A program made the position numbers and the translations under genes. From assembly GCF_015354245.1 (NCBI RefSeq), contig NZ_JADKYZ010000014.1:1-64000 (forward strand): a DNA stretch of 64,000 bases, read 5' to 3'. The stretch's first letter is position 1. Each line of letters opens with the position of its first letter. The DNA is from Diaphorobacter caeni. Its GTDB lineage: Bacteria > Pseudomonadota > Gammaproteobacteria > Burkholderiales > Burkholderiaceae_C. Below are positions 1 to 6,051 of the stretch, in pieces. The notes beneath the pieces were generated by a model. The model had not been told where the DNA came from. It searched no databases and was given only the letters and a program-made list of their open reading frames with translations.

Positions 1-58
1 TTTGCAACCGCTTGCGCGAGATTGCATTTGAAGGCGCTGAACCGGACGGCGGGCCGCG

Positions 59-259
59 CTACGTGCTGGCGCAGAACGCGAGCGCGGGCGCTGATAAGCC
101 GCTGTGGCTGTTCTTCAGCGTGGCGCGGATGGGCGGAAGCCATCGCCCCACGACGTTGCAGCGCTTTCTTGTCATCTCATAGAAACGCTCCATTGCCATG
201 TTCACGGCTTCGGAGGCTCTGCGGGTCTCTGCTTCGATGATTGTTTGCATGGGAGTCAT
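59..259 (-). CDS. small prophage protein, unknown function
   Basis: A 66-residue leftward reading frame. Its ATG overlaps the stop of the gene before it (ATGA at 256-259), which supports translational coupling and so a real gene. The N-terminal half looks helical and charged, with a short basic stretch after it. No family is recognised. It is the leftmost gene of the leftward prophage operon that can be read; late genes should follow outside the window. Confidence 0.5.
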   Translation of the reverse strand: MTPMQTIIEAETRRASEAVNMAMERFYEMTRKRCNVVGRWLPPIRATLKNSHSGLSAPALAFCAST

Positions 260-489
260 GGCGTCCTCGGTGGTCGGTGCGGCGGAATCTGGCTTGAGGA
301 TCGCAGGCCATCCAGCTTCCCCTCAAGCTCTCGCTGTCGAGCGAAGTAGCCATCAAAGTAGTTCACGATCCCGAATGCGGTCAGCACAGCCGACGCAATC
401 CAGTAGCCCGTCCAACCATGAAATCCCTTTACTGTCTCAGTCACAGTAATGAAGATCAGGATGGTGATGATCCAGCGTAGGTGCTTCAT
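256..489 (-). CDS. small prophage membrane protein
   Basis: A 77-residue protein with a hydrophobic segment at residues 5-20 and a second at about 29-45, followed by a charged, proline-rich tail. It lies downstream of the Q-like gene and the leftward late promoter, where phages often keep lysis genes, so a holin-like role is possible. No holin family is recognised and the role is inferred from place and topology only. Its stop overlaps the next start. Confidence 0.5.
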   Translation of the reverse strand: MKHLRWIITILIFITVTETVKGFHGWTGYWIASAVLTAFGIVNYFDGYFARQRELEGKLDGLRSSSQIPPHRPPRTP

Positions 490-746
490 GACTGTCCTTC
501 ACTCGGCAGGAATATCGCAATCGCGCGATCTGCAGCCTCAGCCCACAACTCACGCTCCCGATTGGAAATCAGAGCGATCCGCAACCTCTTGGTGAACTCG
601 ATGCAAAGCAAGGCTGAAGCAGTGCCGCTGCTCACTGATTTGAGCGCGCCCTCGACCACCGCCATCTGGGCATTAACTTCCTTTTCCGCCAACTCACTGA
701 TTCGCTCCATGAAGGCGCGTTCAAAGGCTTCACGTGCTTGTGTCAT
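486..746 (-). CDS. prophage protein, helical, unknown function
   Basis: An 86-residue, charged, probably helical protein. The start at 746 is chosen because a good ribosome site (GGGAAGGAA) lies just upstream on the minus strand. A longer frame from a GTG at 824 would run through the terminator at 795-817 and lacks such a site. Its stop overlaps the following gene's ATG. No family recognised. Confidence 0.5.
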   Translation of the reverse strand: MTQAREAFERAFMERISELAEKEVNAQMAVVEGALKSVSSGTASALLCIEFTKRLRIALISNRERELWAEAADRAIAIFLPSEGQS

Positions 747-794
747 GTCTTTCCTTCCCGCCGCTGCCCGAACAATGCCGAGCTGCGCCGCAAA

Positions 795-817
795 TAAAAA
801 AACCGCCACAAGGACGG
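795..817 (-). terminator. leftward intrinsic terminator
   Basis: On the minus strand, CCGTC, a five-base loop (CTTGT) and GGCGG form a stem with one G-T pair, followed by seven T. It lies between the leftward genes at 844-1062 and 486-746, downstream of the putative late promoter at 1180-1208. That is the arrangement in which a Q-type antiterminator would act. Confidence 0.65.
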
Positions 818-843
818 CAACCACGAAAGGACAGTGTGGTAAT

Positions 844-1062
844 TCAGTTCAGCAGAAGTCCGGGCTGAATCTCAGATTCGAGCCGGTGGATCTCGCCCTG
901 CAGGATCGGCTTGTCCTTCTTACGATCCAGCATCAGGCGCGATCCGAACGAGGCGCGGACGGCAGAGTCCACCTCGCGGGCGATGGCTGATTGCAATTGC
1001 TGCCACAGGTTCATGTCACGCTGCTTGAGCGCGTCGCGCATGCGGTAGAACTCGCGCACCAA
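844..1062 (-). CDS. prophage protein, unknown function
   Basis: About 72 residues, charged and probably helical. The start is uncertain: the open frame extends upstream of 1062 to a stop near 1105 with no ATG, and the possible starts are TTG (1062) or GTG (1059). It is the first gene after the leftward promoter at 1180-1208. No family recognised. Confidence 0.45.
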   Translation of the reverse strand: MVREFYRMRDALKQRDMNLWQQLQSAIAREVDSAVRASFGSRLMLDRKKDKPILQGEIHRLESEIQPGLLLN

Positions 1063-1179
1063 GTTGATCTTGAAGCCCGCGAGAACGTGAGTCCTGCGGG
1101 CTTTGCTTTATCTGGAGACGCCTCCGGCTGCCATAGGGCAACCGGGGCACACGAATCAGTTTCGCGGTAAGTTGTCGCG

Positions 1180-1208
1180 ATTATGCACGACTTTGTCAAG
1201 TCTTGCAA
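1180..1208 (-). promoter_or_regulatory. putative late promoter (pR'-like)
   Basis: On the minus strand TTGCAA (1203-1208) and CATAAT (1180-1185) are separated by 17 bases, a good sigma-70 match. It overlaps the 3' end of the Q-like gene and points at the late side of the prophage. In lambda the late promoter sits just after Q, so both position and direction fit. Transcription would start near 1173. Confidence 0.55.
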
Positions 1209-1591
1209 GTCCTTGCGCAATAAATCAGCCAAAATTTCCGCAGTCCCATGATTCGGCCTTGGTGCCAGTCCCGATTCGTCAGGCCCAGCTTGCGGCGCGC
1301 GGCGCTTGGGTGCTCGCGTTGTGGAACGTAGTAGGCGAACAGCACTCGGCGGAACTGCATCGGCACGACCTGGAGCACTCGTTGCACCTGCATGGCCGAC
1401 CAGTCCGGGATGAATGGCTCCATCGGCTCATCGCAATCCACACTCCGGGTCGGTGGGTGCTTGTAGTTGCCCTCGGCGCTGGCGCACTGCTGCTTCTTCC
1501 AACGGTCTTGCGCCCAAGCTCCGTACTTGCGCAACACTTCCTCAGCCTCGCGAAGCTCTACCGGCACTGTCATTTCAAAATCACGCTTCAT
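1196..1591 (-). CDS. putative Q-like late antiterminator
   Basis: A 131-residue protein. The C-terminal half (about residues 70-125) has the character of the helix-turn-helix in phage antiterminators of beta-proteobacterial prophages: a run of aliphatic and aromatic residues followed by a basic segment with a KLGLTNRDW-like turn. The ribosome site GGGAGCC precedes the ATG at 1591. It is the last regulatory-sized gene of the early leftward operon and is followed at once by a sigma-70 promoter (1180-1208) and a terminator (795-817), the layout of lambda Q, pR' and tR'. Similarity to a named Q family is from memory, so the call leans on context. Confidence 0.5.
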   Translation of the reverse strand: MKRDFEMTVPVELREAEEVLRKYGAWAQDRWKKQQCASAEGNYKHPPTRSVDCDEPMEPFIPDWSAMQVQRVLQVVPMQFRRVLFAYYVPQREHPSAARRKLGLTNRDWHQGRIMGLRKFWLIYCARTCKT

Positions 1592-1799
1592 AGGCTCCCT
1601 TTCCTAGACTTGCAATCCACGCGGCCTTCTTCTTTGCCAACTCAAAGCCGCGAACCTTCTCAACATCCGTGAATCGGTGACCATTCGCACACAGGACACG
1701 CCGGTGAATTTCCCCGGATGTTTTGCGCTTGCGCGTCTCCAGTACCTCTGTCCACGCTCCGCACTCGGGGCATTTCGGCGGGATGAATCGCTCTCTCAC
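1581..1799 (-). CDS. prophage zinc-ribbon protein
   Basis: A 72-residue protein with CPECG at residues 10-14 and a C-x-NGH pair near residue 37 in a pattern like the zinc ribbon of NrdR (paired cysteines, two arginines, then RFT). This suggests nucleic-acid binding. It overlaps the Q-like gene by 11 bases and follows the HNH gene closely. The exact role is not known. Confidence 0.55.
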   Translation of the reverse strand: MRERFIPPKCPECGAWTEVLETRKRKTSGEIHRRVLCANGHRFTDVEKVRGFELAKKKAAWIASLGKGAYEA

Positions 1800-1803
1800 T
1801 TCC

Positions 1804-2076
1804 TCATCTCCCCAAAAGCTGCTGCACTGTCAAATTCAGCACAGCCATTTCGTCCAGCTTCAACACCTTCCAAATGCGTTGCTGGCCGTGAATGCCATTG
1901 AAGCTGCCACGATGGCAGTCTGCGCACAGTGGAATCGAGGTGAACCATTCGCCCTGCCTTAGCTCATGCGCTTCTGACGGGCCGTGAGTGCCGCACACGC
2001 CGCAGGGCAAATCCTTGATCCACTCAATATGGGCCTTCTCAGCCTTAGTTGGCGCGGCCTTGTTCTTAGACTGCAT
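1804..2076 (-). CDS. Ref-like / HNH-type nuclease
   Basis: A 90-residue protein with CGVC at residues 25-28, EAH near residue 35, and CADCHRG followed by NGIHG near residues 51-63. This cysteine/histidine pattern is that of the Ref/HNH-type small phage nucleases; Ref proteins are RecA-dependent nucleases. It overlaps the RusA gene by 11 bases in the nin-like block (NinB, RusA, Ref), which supports a role in recombination or DNA-end processing. Confidence 0.6.
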   Translation of the reverse strand: MQSKNKAAPTKAEKAHIEWIKDLPCGVCGTHGPSEAHELRQGEWFTSIPLCADCHRGSFNGIHGQQRIWKVLKLDEMAVLNLTVQQLLGR

Positions 2077-2431
2077 TCGTCGGCCCTCCCGTCAGGGTCA
2101 CGCGGACGATCCCGCCTTTGTGCACGGTGTCATGGATCATCGGATGGCTCACGAATCGGCTGTCATCCACGCCCAGCGCGTCAGCGATACCGTCGCGGGC
2201 AGCCTTCATGCTGGCGAGTAGCCCATCGTCATCACGCTTACGCCTATCAGGTGGATAGAAGTCGATCCAAATGTGGATGCGTCCCGGGGGGAACGTATGC
2301 ACCAGTCCTGAGCCCTTGACCGTGTAGTAGGCGTGTTCTCGGGCGGCTTTCTTGGCCTTGGCAAGCTGCGCCCAGTGCACGCGAGCATTGGGGTGCAGAG
2401 TGCGGTCAGGCCATGGCAATTCGATCTTCAT
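2066..2431 (-). CDS. rusA: RusA-type Holliday junction resolvase
   Basis: A 121-residue protein that opens with the RusA-type LPWPDRTLHPNAR segment (residues 4-16) and has the acidic RKRDDDG cluster (about 71-77) and VDDSRF (about 95-100) that carry catalytic aspartates in RusA. RusA cuts Holliday junctions during phage recombination and replication. The ATG at 2431 is preceded by GGAGGG; an upstream ATG at 2512 in frame would overlap the previous gene. It sits in a run of overlapping nin-like genes. Confidence 0.85.
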   Translation of the reverse strand: MKIELPWPDRTLHPNARVHWAQLAKAKKAAREHAYYTVKGSGLVHTFPPGRIHIWIDFYPPDRRKRDDDGLLASMKAARDGIADALGVDDSRFVSHPMIHDTVHKGGIVRVTLTGGPTNAV

Positions 2432-2541
2432 GCCATCCCTCCAAAGATCACAGCCGCCAAAAGGAACCAACCCCAGCCACTCGCGCCAAGGGCGGCAAGA
2501 ACGAACCCACACAGCATCGTGAAAAATGCGATGTCCTTCAC
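2428..2541 (-). CDS. 37-residue membrane protein
   Basis: A very short gene from a GTG at 2541, with a good ribosome site (GGAGGGG) on the minus strand and ATGA overlap with rusA at its end. The whole product is two hydrophobic stretches around a GASGWGW turn. Function unknown. Tight packing between ninB and rusA makes it a likely real gene despite its size. Confidence 0.5.
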   Translation of the reverse strand: MKDIAFFTMLCGFVLAALGASGWGWFLLAAVIFGGMA

Positions 2542-2951
2542 TCCATCCCCTCCCATGCCTTGAACCGGACGCCCTGCTGCGCCCCGAATGCTTCCATCAG
2601 CTCCTGCAGCTCGCACATCTCGGCCTTGGTCATCTTGGAAGTGCGCGAGCCACAGACCACGAAACCACCGTCGATTCCAGGCACTGCCTTCTGCTTCTTG
2701 AGCGACGCGGTGAACACGTCTTTCCATTCGGAATCTGTCAGCCTGTTGCCGTGCCAGTTGACCTGCTCAGACACATCCTTGAGCATCGACCACAGGCGGC
2801 GGTTCTGGGCGTCGCTGCGGCGCTCTGGGCGCACTTCCAGCACGAGGCGATGCCCCGCCATCAGCCAAGCCTTTGCGTGCGTCCATGCGTGCATCAGCGC
2901 CTTGTGGGCTTGCACTGGCTCCCACAGGGAGAGCGTGATTCGCTCAGTCAT
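2538..2951 (-). CDS. ninB: NinB-like recombination protein
   Basis: A 137-residue protein matching the NinB (Orf) family pattern: a basic RPERRSDAQNRRLW segment (about residues 41-54), then WHGNRLTDSEWK, and a late GSRTSKMTKAEMCEL segment. In lambda NinB binds single-stranded DNA and SSB and helps Red recombination. ATG at 2951 is preceded by GGAGAGGG, and its first bases overlap the stop of the upstream gene. It fits functionally with the ERF annealase, exonuclease and SSB of the rightward operon. Confidence 0.85.
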   Translation of the reverse strand: MTERITLSLWEPVQAHKALMHAWTHAKAWLMAGHRLVLEVRPERRSDAQNRRLWSMLKDVSEQVNWHGNRLTDSEWKDVFTASLKKQKAVPGIDGGFVVCGSRTSKMTKAEMCELQELMEAFGAQQGVRFKAWEGME

Positions 2952-3127
2952 TCCGCCCTCTCCTTCGCCAACCACCCGTAGCGGAAATGCGTCCACGCCA
3001 CCTGTGATGCCATGTACTTGTATTCACCGTTGGCGTTGCGCTCGCTTGCATGGGCCGGGGCATCCGCGAAATACTCCCGCTCAAACACTTGGCGGCACTT
3101 GCTGTCGTTGCTTGGTTGTGTGGTCAT
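2948..3127 (-). CDS. 59-residue prophage protein
   Basis: A small gene from ATG at 3127 preceded by GAGGGCAGC. It overlaps both its neighbours by four bases (ATGA). The product has an ERNANGEYKYMASQVAW-type segment with aromatic residues towards the C-terminus, a style common in small phage proteins that cap structural or primary-metabolism operons. Function unknown. Confidence 0.55.
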   Translation of the reverse strand: MTTQPSNDSKCRQVFEREYFADAPAHASERNANGEYKYMASQVAWTHFRYGWLAKERAE

Positions 3128-3285
3128 GCTGCCCTCACGTACTTGACTACTCGGGTCTCATGCTTCAGGCCGCGCCAGAACTTGGCTTGCCTGCGGGCCA
3201 TTTCGCGCGAGTCCTTGGCCACCTGCCAGTGCCATTCACGCGTCTTGTCTTTGCGCACCTCCACCACCCACAGAACTGATTTCAT
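3124..3285 (-). CDS. 53-residue basic prophage protein
   Basis: Starts at ATG 3285 with GGAGGCAGC upstream; a longer frame to 3327 is rejected because it lacks a ribosome site and overlaps more. The product is rich in lysine, arginine and tryptophan. It overlaps its neighbours by four bases on each side. Function unknown. Confidence 0.5.
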   Translation of the reverse strand: MKSVLWVVEVRKDKTREWHWQVAKDSREMARRQAKFWRGLKHETRVVKYVRAA

Positions 3286-3479
3286 GCTGCCTCCTTGACT
3301 GGCTTTGGCTCGAATCGCATCACGCACTTTTGGTCGCGTGGAATTGAAGCCTCACACGCCTCTTTCATACCGCGCCAGCCTTCTGGCCTTGAGTCGCGAA
3401 ACTCAATCACTCCCGCCGCGAAGAACATCCCGAACAAAAGGCCAAGTACGAAACCACACTGCATGTCCGCTGTCCTCAC
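3282..3479 (-). CDS. small membrane protein
   Basis: A 65-residue protein with one hydrophobic segment near the N-terminus (about residues 8-25) and a charged tail ending in KPVKEAA. The GTG at 3479 is favoured over the ATG at 3464, because AAAGGAGGGGG lies just before the GTG and its GTGA overlaps the previous stop. Function unknown. Confidence 0.55.
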   Translation of the reverse strand: MRTADMQCGFVLGLLFGMFFAAGVIEFRDSRPEGWRGMKEACEASIPRDQKCVMRFEPKPVKEAA

Positions 3480-3847
3480 ACCCCCTCCTTTGCTTCTTGG
3501 ATGGCTGCGGCGGCACGGGTGATGGCGCGGCGAGTGGCTGCGGCCAAGTCACCATCCTCTTGCACGTAATCGGCATGCCACGCTTTGCCAGTGGGGTCTG
3601 GATCCTCGCCATTGGGAAGGGACTTCGCCGCACTGGCCTGATCGCCCTCATCCCACACAAATACAGTAAGTCGCAGCTTCACCATCAGCTCAAACGCTGC
3701 CGCCGAGTTCTTCAGCGGGTTGAAGTTCACGATGGTTGCGCCACCACCCACATGAACATTGATGCCGCCGCACTGGCGCTCACTGTTCGGCACCATTGCC
3801 CATCCGCATGCCTTGGCTGCCATTTCCATCAACTTGTGATCAGTCAT
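3476..3847 (-). CDS. phage ABA-sandwich-like protein
   Basis: A 123-residue protein. The opening (TDHKLMEMAAKACGW) and the middle FNPLKNSAAAFELMVKLR segment are typical of the phage ABA-sandwich family, common small early proteins of siphophages with unknown role. The C-terminus ends with an alanine-rich helix seen in relatives. Start at 3847 is supported by TTGGAG upstream. Confidence 0.65.
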   Translation of the reverse strand: MTDHKLMEMAAKACGWAMVPNSERQCGGINVHVGGGATIVNFNPLKNSAAAFELMVKLRLTVFVWDEGDQASAAKSLPNGEDPDPTGKAWHADYVQEDGDLAAATRRAITRAAAAIQEAKEGV

Positions 3848-3878
3848 CTGCTCTCCAATCGTTTAAGTTCTGCCCGCC

Positions 3879-4139
3879 TCAGGACTTCTTCTTTGCAGGC
3901 TCCACAGCCCACGCATCCAGCTTTGCCAGCCGCCTGATTTCCGTCTCGGCATGACCCCAATCCATCGCTTCCTGTAGCGCCTCCCGGCACTTCGCCACCT
4001 TCGTGTCCTTGCTCACCTTCATCACGCGTTGGATGAACTGGATTCGTCTCGCCGCGCAGTACAGGCACTTGGGACAAGTCACTGAAACTCTTCCAGGAGA
4101 GCCATGTGTTCTCACGGTTGCGCATTCGGGACACGTCAT
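3879..4139 (-). CDS. zinc-binding prophage protein
   Basis: An 86-residue protein with CPEC at residues 3-6 and CPKCLYC near residues 25-31, which look like a zinc knuckle, followed by a charged helix. The start at 4139 overlaps the upstream stop (ATGA). A second frame on the same strand (3844-4143) is less protein-like and is taken as a shadow. Function unknown. Confidence 0.5.
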   Translation of the reverse strand: MTCPECATVRTHGSPGRVSVTCPKCLYCAARRIQFIQRVMKVSKDTKVAKCREALQEAMDWGHAETEIRRLAKLDAWAVEPAKKKS

Positions 4140-4261
4140 CCACGCGGAACCTCGCTGAATAGATCGCCCGTCATCCAGAGGGCGAACAGAATCTCCGATG
4201 CACTGGCGATGCCGCCGTTGCGCACGAAGTCCAGGAATTGGTTTGCCTCGGCGCGAGTCAT
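4136..4261 (-). CDS. 41-residue prophage protein
   Basis: A very small gene linked by four-base ATGA overlaps to the P-like gene before it and the zinc-knuckle gene after it. The product reads as a soluble helical protein ending in SEVPRG. No family recognised. The double overlap is the main support. Confidence 0.45.
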   Translation of the reverse strand: MTRAEANQFLDFVRNGGIASASEILFALWMTGDLFSEVPRG

Positions 4262-4800
4262 TGCCAAACCTGCCTTCCTTCCAAGCCAAGCGCTTCACGG
4301 GCGAACTTCAGGCAGATCGGGTGGATGCTTTTGTCGCCCTTTTCGTGACGGCCCATGAGACTGCGCGCCCAATCCTTACCGTCGTTGCGCTTTTCAAGAT
4401 CCACCTTGATTGGCTCCACCTTTGGCGCTGGCAACGCTGGAAGACCCTGCTCTTGCGCGTATGTCTTGCGCTGCGCGCAGGCCTCACACAACCTTTCAAA
4501 CTGCGGAAGGTTTGGCGCGAATTCGGGGCACTCGCTACGCAGACGACTCGCCGCCGTTTCAACCACCTCAGGCGCAAACTTGCGCAGGGCGCTATCCCAA
4601 ACCAGCATCGCAGCGCGGACGCCTTTGTCCTTTCCGTTCTCGTCTTTTTCGCCAGTTGAGAACTTGGACAAAAACTGATTACCGTATGCGCCGTGCAGCA
4701 TCACGAAAAGTTTTTGAACCAGCATCGAAGCGGTGCGCGTCTCGGGCTTGCGCTGCACGTCGCGGATCGCATCCTGAGCGATTGTGGATACATCATTCAT
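4258..4800 (-). CDS. lambda P-like replication protein (helicase loader)
   Basis: A 180-residue protein next to the O-like gene. It has the layout of lambda P-type loaders: an N-terminal helical segment, a central FVMLHGAYGNQFLSKF region, and WDSALRKFAPEVVETAA (about residues 69-85) that resembles the conserved block of P-like proteins. Such proteins recruit the host DnaB helicase to the phage origin. The start at 4800 is chosen for GGAG upstream and the 8-base overlap with the O-like gene. Confidence 0.65.
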   Translation of the reverse strand: MNDVSTIAQDAIRDVQRKPETRTASMLVQKLFVMLHGAYGNQFLSKFSTGEKDENGKDKGVRAAMLVWDSALRKFAPEVVETAASRLRSECPEFAPNLPQFERLCEACAQRKTYAQEQGLPALPAPKVEPIKVDLEKRNDGKDWARSLMGRHEKGDKSIHPICLKFAREALGLEGRQVWQ

Positions 4801-5536
4801 CGAAAACTCCGTCGTAAATTGCTGCGGCTGCGGCTGCGTATTTGTGTTCAGCGGTGGAGCGGCGGGATGGGCGCATTGCGGTGGGCATCGTGTCGCGGGC
4901 GTACCACTCGGCGCGAAATCCTTGCCATCCATTCGCGCAGCAAACCTCAATGGCCTCGGCGTCTGTCAATCCGGCCTTGGCAGCTTCGCGTTTCAAGCCC
5001 TTCACTGCTGCGGAGGTGGCATTACCTACGCGCTTGGCGGCGCGGACTTTGTTCCAGTCATCGAGCAGTTGATCATCAACCTCATCGAGGCCGAGCGCTT
5101 GCGCTTCGGTTCCCTGATGGTTCTTTGATGGTTCTTGACGGTTATTTGCGGGTGCAACACGCTGCACCCTTTTCTGCTGTGGATTGCACCCTTTAATGTC
5201 GTCAGTTGCACCCTTTTTGTCGTCAGTTGCACCCTTTTGAATGGGTGCAATTTCTGCGCCCTTAATCCAATCGCTGGAAATTCGGTACTCCGACGTCATG
5301 CTCCGGCCACCATTCCCGGTGTTTACAAGGATCAGCCAGCCAGCCTCTTGCATGCGGCGCAGTTGGTACTGGATCGTGCGCTCGGATTGACGCGTCTTTT
5401 CAGCAAGGGCCTTGATGCTCGGATAGACGCGAGTCCCGTCGTCACTTGCGTGGTCTGCAAGTGCAAGCGCAAGAAGCATCTCGCCGCCACCGTTGGGGTA
5501 GCGCTCAAATACCGCCGTCATCAGTTTGATACTCAT
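4793..5536 (-). CDS. lambda O-like replication initiator
   Basis: A 247-residue protein with an N-terminal winged helix (about residues 38-75, including AEKTRQSERTIQYQLRRMQ), which should bind the origin, and a C-terminal part that probably contacts the P-like loader. Residues about 96-129 are encoded by iterons, giving a KGATDDKKGATDD type repeat, the same plan as lambda O, whose gene holds ori. ATG at 5536 has AAGGAG upstream. It is the second or third gene of the leftward operon after cro. Confidence 0.75.
   Translation of the reverse strand: MSIKLMTAVFERYPNGGGEMLLALALADHASDDGTRVYPSIKALAEKTRQSERTIQYQLRRMQEAGWLILVNTGNGGRSMTSEYRISSDWIKGAEIAPIQKGATDDKKGATDDIKGCNPQQKRVQRVAPANNRQEPSKNHQGTEAQALGLDEVDDQLLDDWNKVRAAKRVGNATSAAVKGLKREAAKAGLTDAEAIEVCCANGWQGFRAEWYARDTMPTAMRPSRRSTAEHKYAAAAAAIYDGVFDE
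5150..5249. repeat. iterons, putative phage origin
   Basis: Inside the O-like gene TGCACCC occurs at 5163, 5185, 5207 and 5228 in one direction, spaced 22, 22 and 21 bases, close to two helix turns. Inverted copies (GGGTGCA) flank the array at 5150 and 5243. A T-rich stretch lies next to it at about 5110-5149. Even spacing and inverted flanks inside an initiator gene are the hallmarks of a lambda-type origin. Confidence 0.75.
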
Positions 5537-5743
5537 GCGGACTCCTTACGAAACAGCGGCTTGCCTGTCTTGTTCTCGACGTATGAGACCATGCGATCGA
5601 TTGCCTGACGCACAGTCAGCCCGGATGAACACCGACGGCTGCTTGCCGTGGAATTCAGCCATCGCCTCTACGACGCGAAGCTCTGTGTCATTGAGGGAAA
5701 GATTCACTCGCTTGGAACGGATGTGGGCAGGGTCTGCGTACAT
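5533..5743 (-). pseudogene. ribbon-helix-helix-like small regulator, apparent frameshift
   Basis: The frame opens at ATG 5743 with MYADPAHIRSKRVNLSLNDT, which resembles ribbon-helix-helix regulators, and as read ends early at 5546 after a tail without character. If one G is removed from the GGG run at 5620-5622, the frame continues LTVRQAIDRMVSYV and stops at 5533, overlapping the O-like ATG (ATGA) as the other genes of this operon do. This is strong evidence that the gene was intact. It is a real single-base change, a sequencing error or, less likely, a programmed shift. Confidence 0.6.
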
Positions 5744-5746
5744 AGC

Positions 5747-5980
5747 TCAGGCCTCCTGTGTTTTTGGTTGGTTGGTGGTGCGCTTAACCGGGGCGGTAGC
5801 TGCCTTGAGGTCTATGCCGCGAAGCTGCTTGCGTTTTGCGACTTCGAGATACATCACGCGAGACTTGGGAATGCCGTGGTCGCGCCAGTTGCTCACACTG
5901 GACAGGGCGATACCGAAGATGCGAGACACCGCAGCCGTGCCGCCGAGCGTGTCAATGACTTGAGTGGCAAACGTATTCAT
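5747..5980 (-). CDS. cro: Cro-like repressor
   Basis: A 77-residue protein with a helix-turn-helix near the N-terminus: GTAAVSRIFGIALSSVSNWRDHG (about residues 14-36) resembles YdaS/Cro proteins. It is divergent from the CI gene across an operator region, the standard cI/cro layout. The leftward promoter (TTGCGT-N17-TAAGAT) ends close to its ATG, so its mRNA may have almost no leader. Confidence 0.75.
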   Translation of the reverse strand: MNTFATQVIDTLGGTAAVSRIFGIALSSVSNWRDHGIPKSRVMYLEVAKRKQLRGIDLKAATAPVKRTTNQPKTQEA

Positions 5981-5986
5981 GCGCCT

Positions 5987-6015
5987 ATCTTAGCCAAAGC
6001 TAACGATTAACGCAA
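5987..6015 (-). promoter_or_regulatory. leftward early promoter (cro operon)
   Basis: On the minus strand TTGCGT (6010-6015) and TAAGAT (5987-5992) are separated by 17 bases. The operator TTAGCCAAAGCTAA at 5990-6003 lies between them, so a bound repressor would block it. An alternative pair (TTGCGT at 6020-6025 and TAGCTT at 5997-6002) would give a slightly longer leader. Confidence 0.6.
5990..6003. promoter_or_regulatory. operator O1 (TTAGC-CAAA-GCTAA)
   Basis: A perfect 5-base inverted repeat around four bases. The same half-sites occur at 6038-6051, 7774-7787 and 7798-7811; the copy at 7798 is its exact reverse complement. It lies in the cro promoter. Confidence 0.75.
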
Positions 6016-6036
6016 GCCTACGCAAACAAATAATTT
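6007..6036 (+). promoter_or_regulatory. rightward promoter for the CI operon
   Basis: TTAACG (6007-6012) and TAATTT (6031-6036) are 18 bases apart and point at the CI start at 6051. Transcription would begin only some 8 bases before the ATG, so the repressor mRNA may be nearly leaderless, as with lambda cI from pRM. The match is modest. Confidence 0.4.
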
Positions 6037-6037
6037 A

Positions 6038-6051
6038 TTAGGCTAGGCTAA
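6038..6051. promoter_or_regulatory. operator O2 (TTAGG-CTAG-GCTAA)
   Basis: Matches the operator consensus with one changed base in the left half. It ends at the first base of the CI start codon and is 48 bases from O1, twice the 24-base spacing of the other pair. This placement suits autoregulation of CI. Confidence 0.65.

Noticed and set aside
1-182. A plus-strand open tail at the window start
   Set aside because: It has no start and lies opposite a leftward gene that is coupled to its operon; it is most likely a shadow.
3844-4143. Minus-strand frame ending in ATGA with the ABA-sandwich gene
   Set aside because: The overlapping frame 3879-4139 has the zinc-knuckle cysteines and more protein-like composition.
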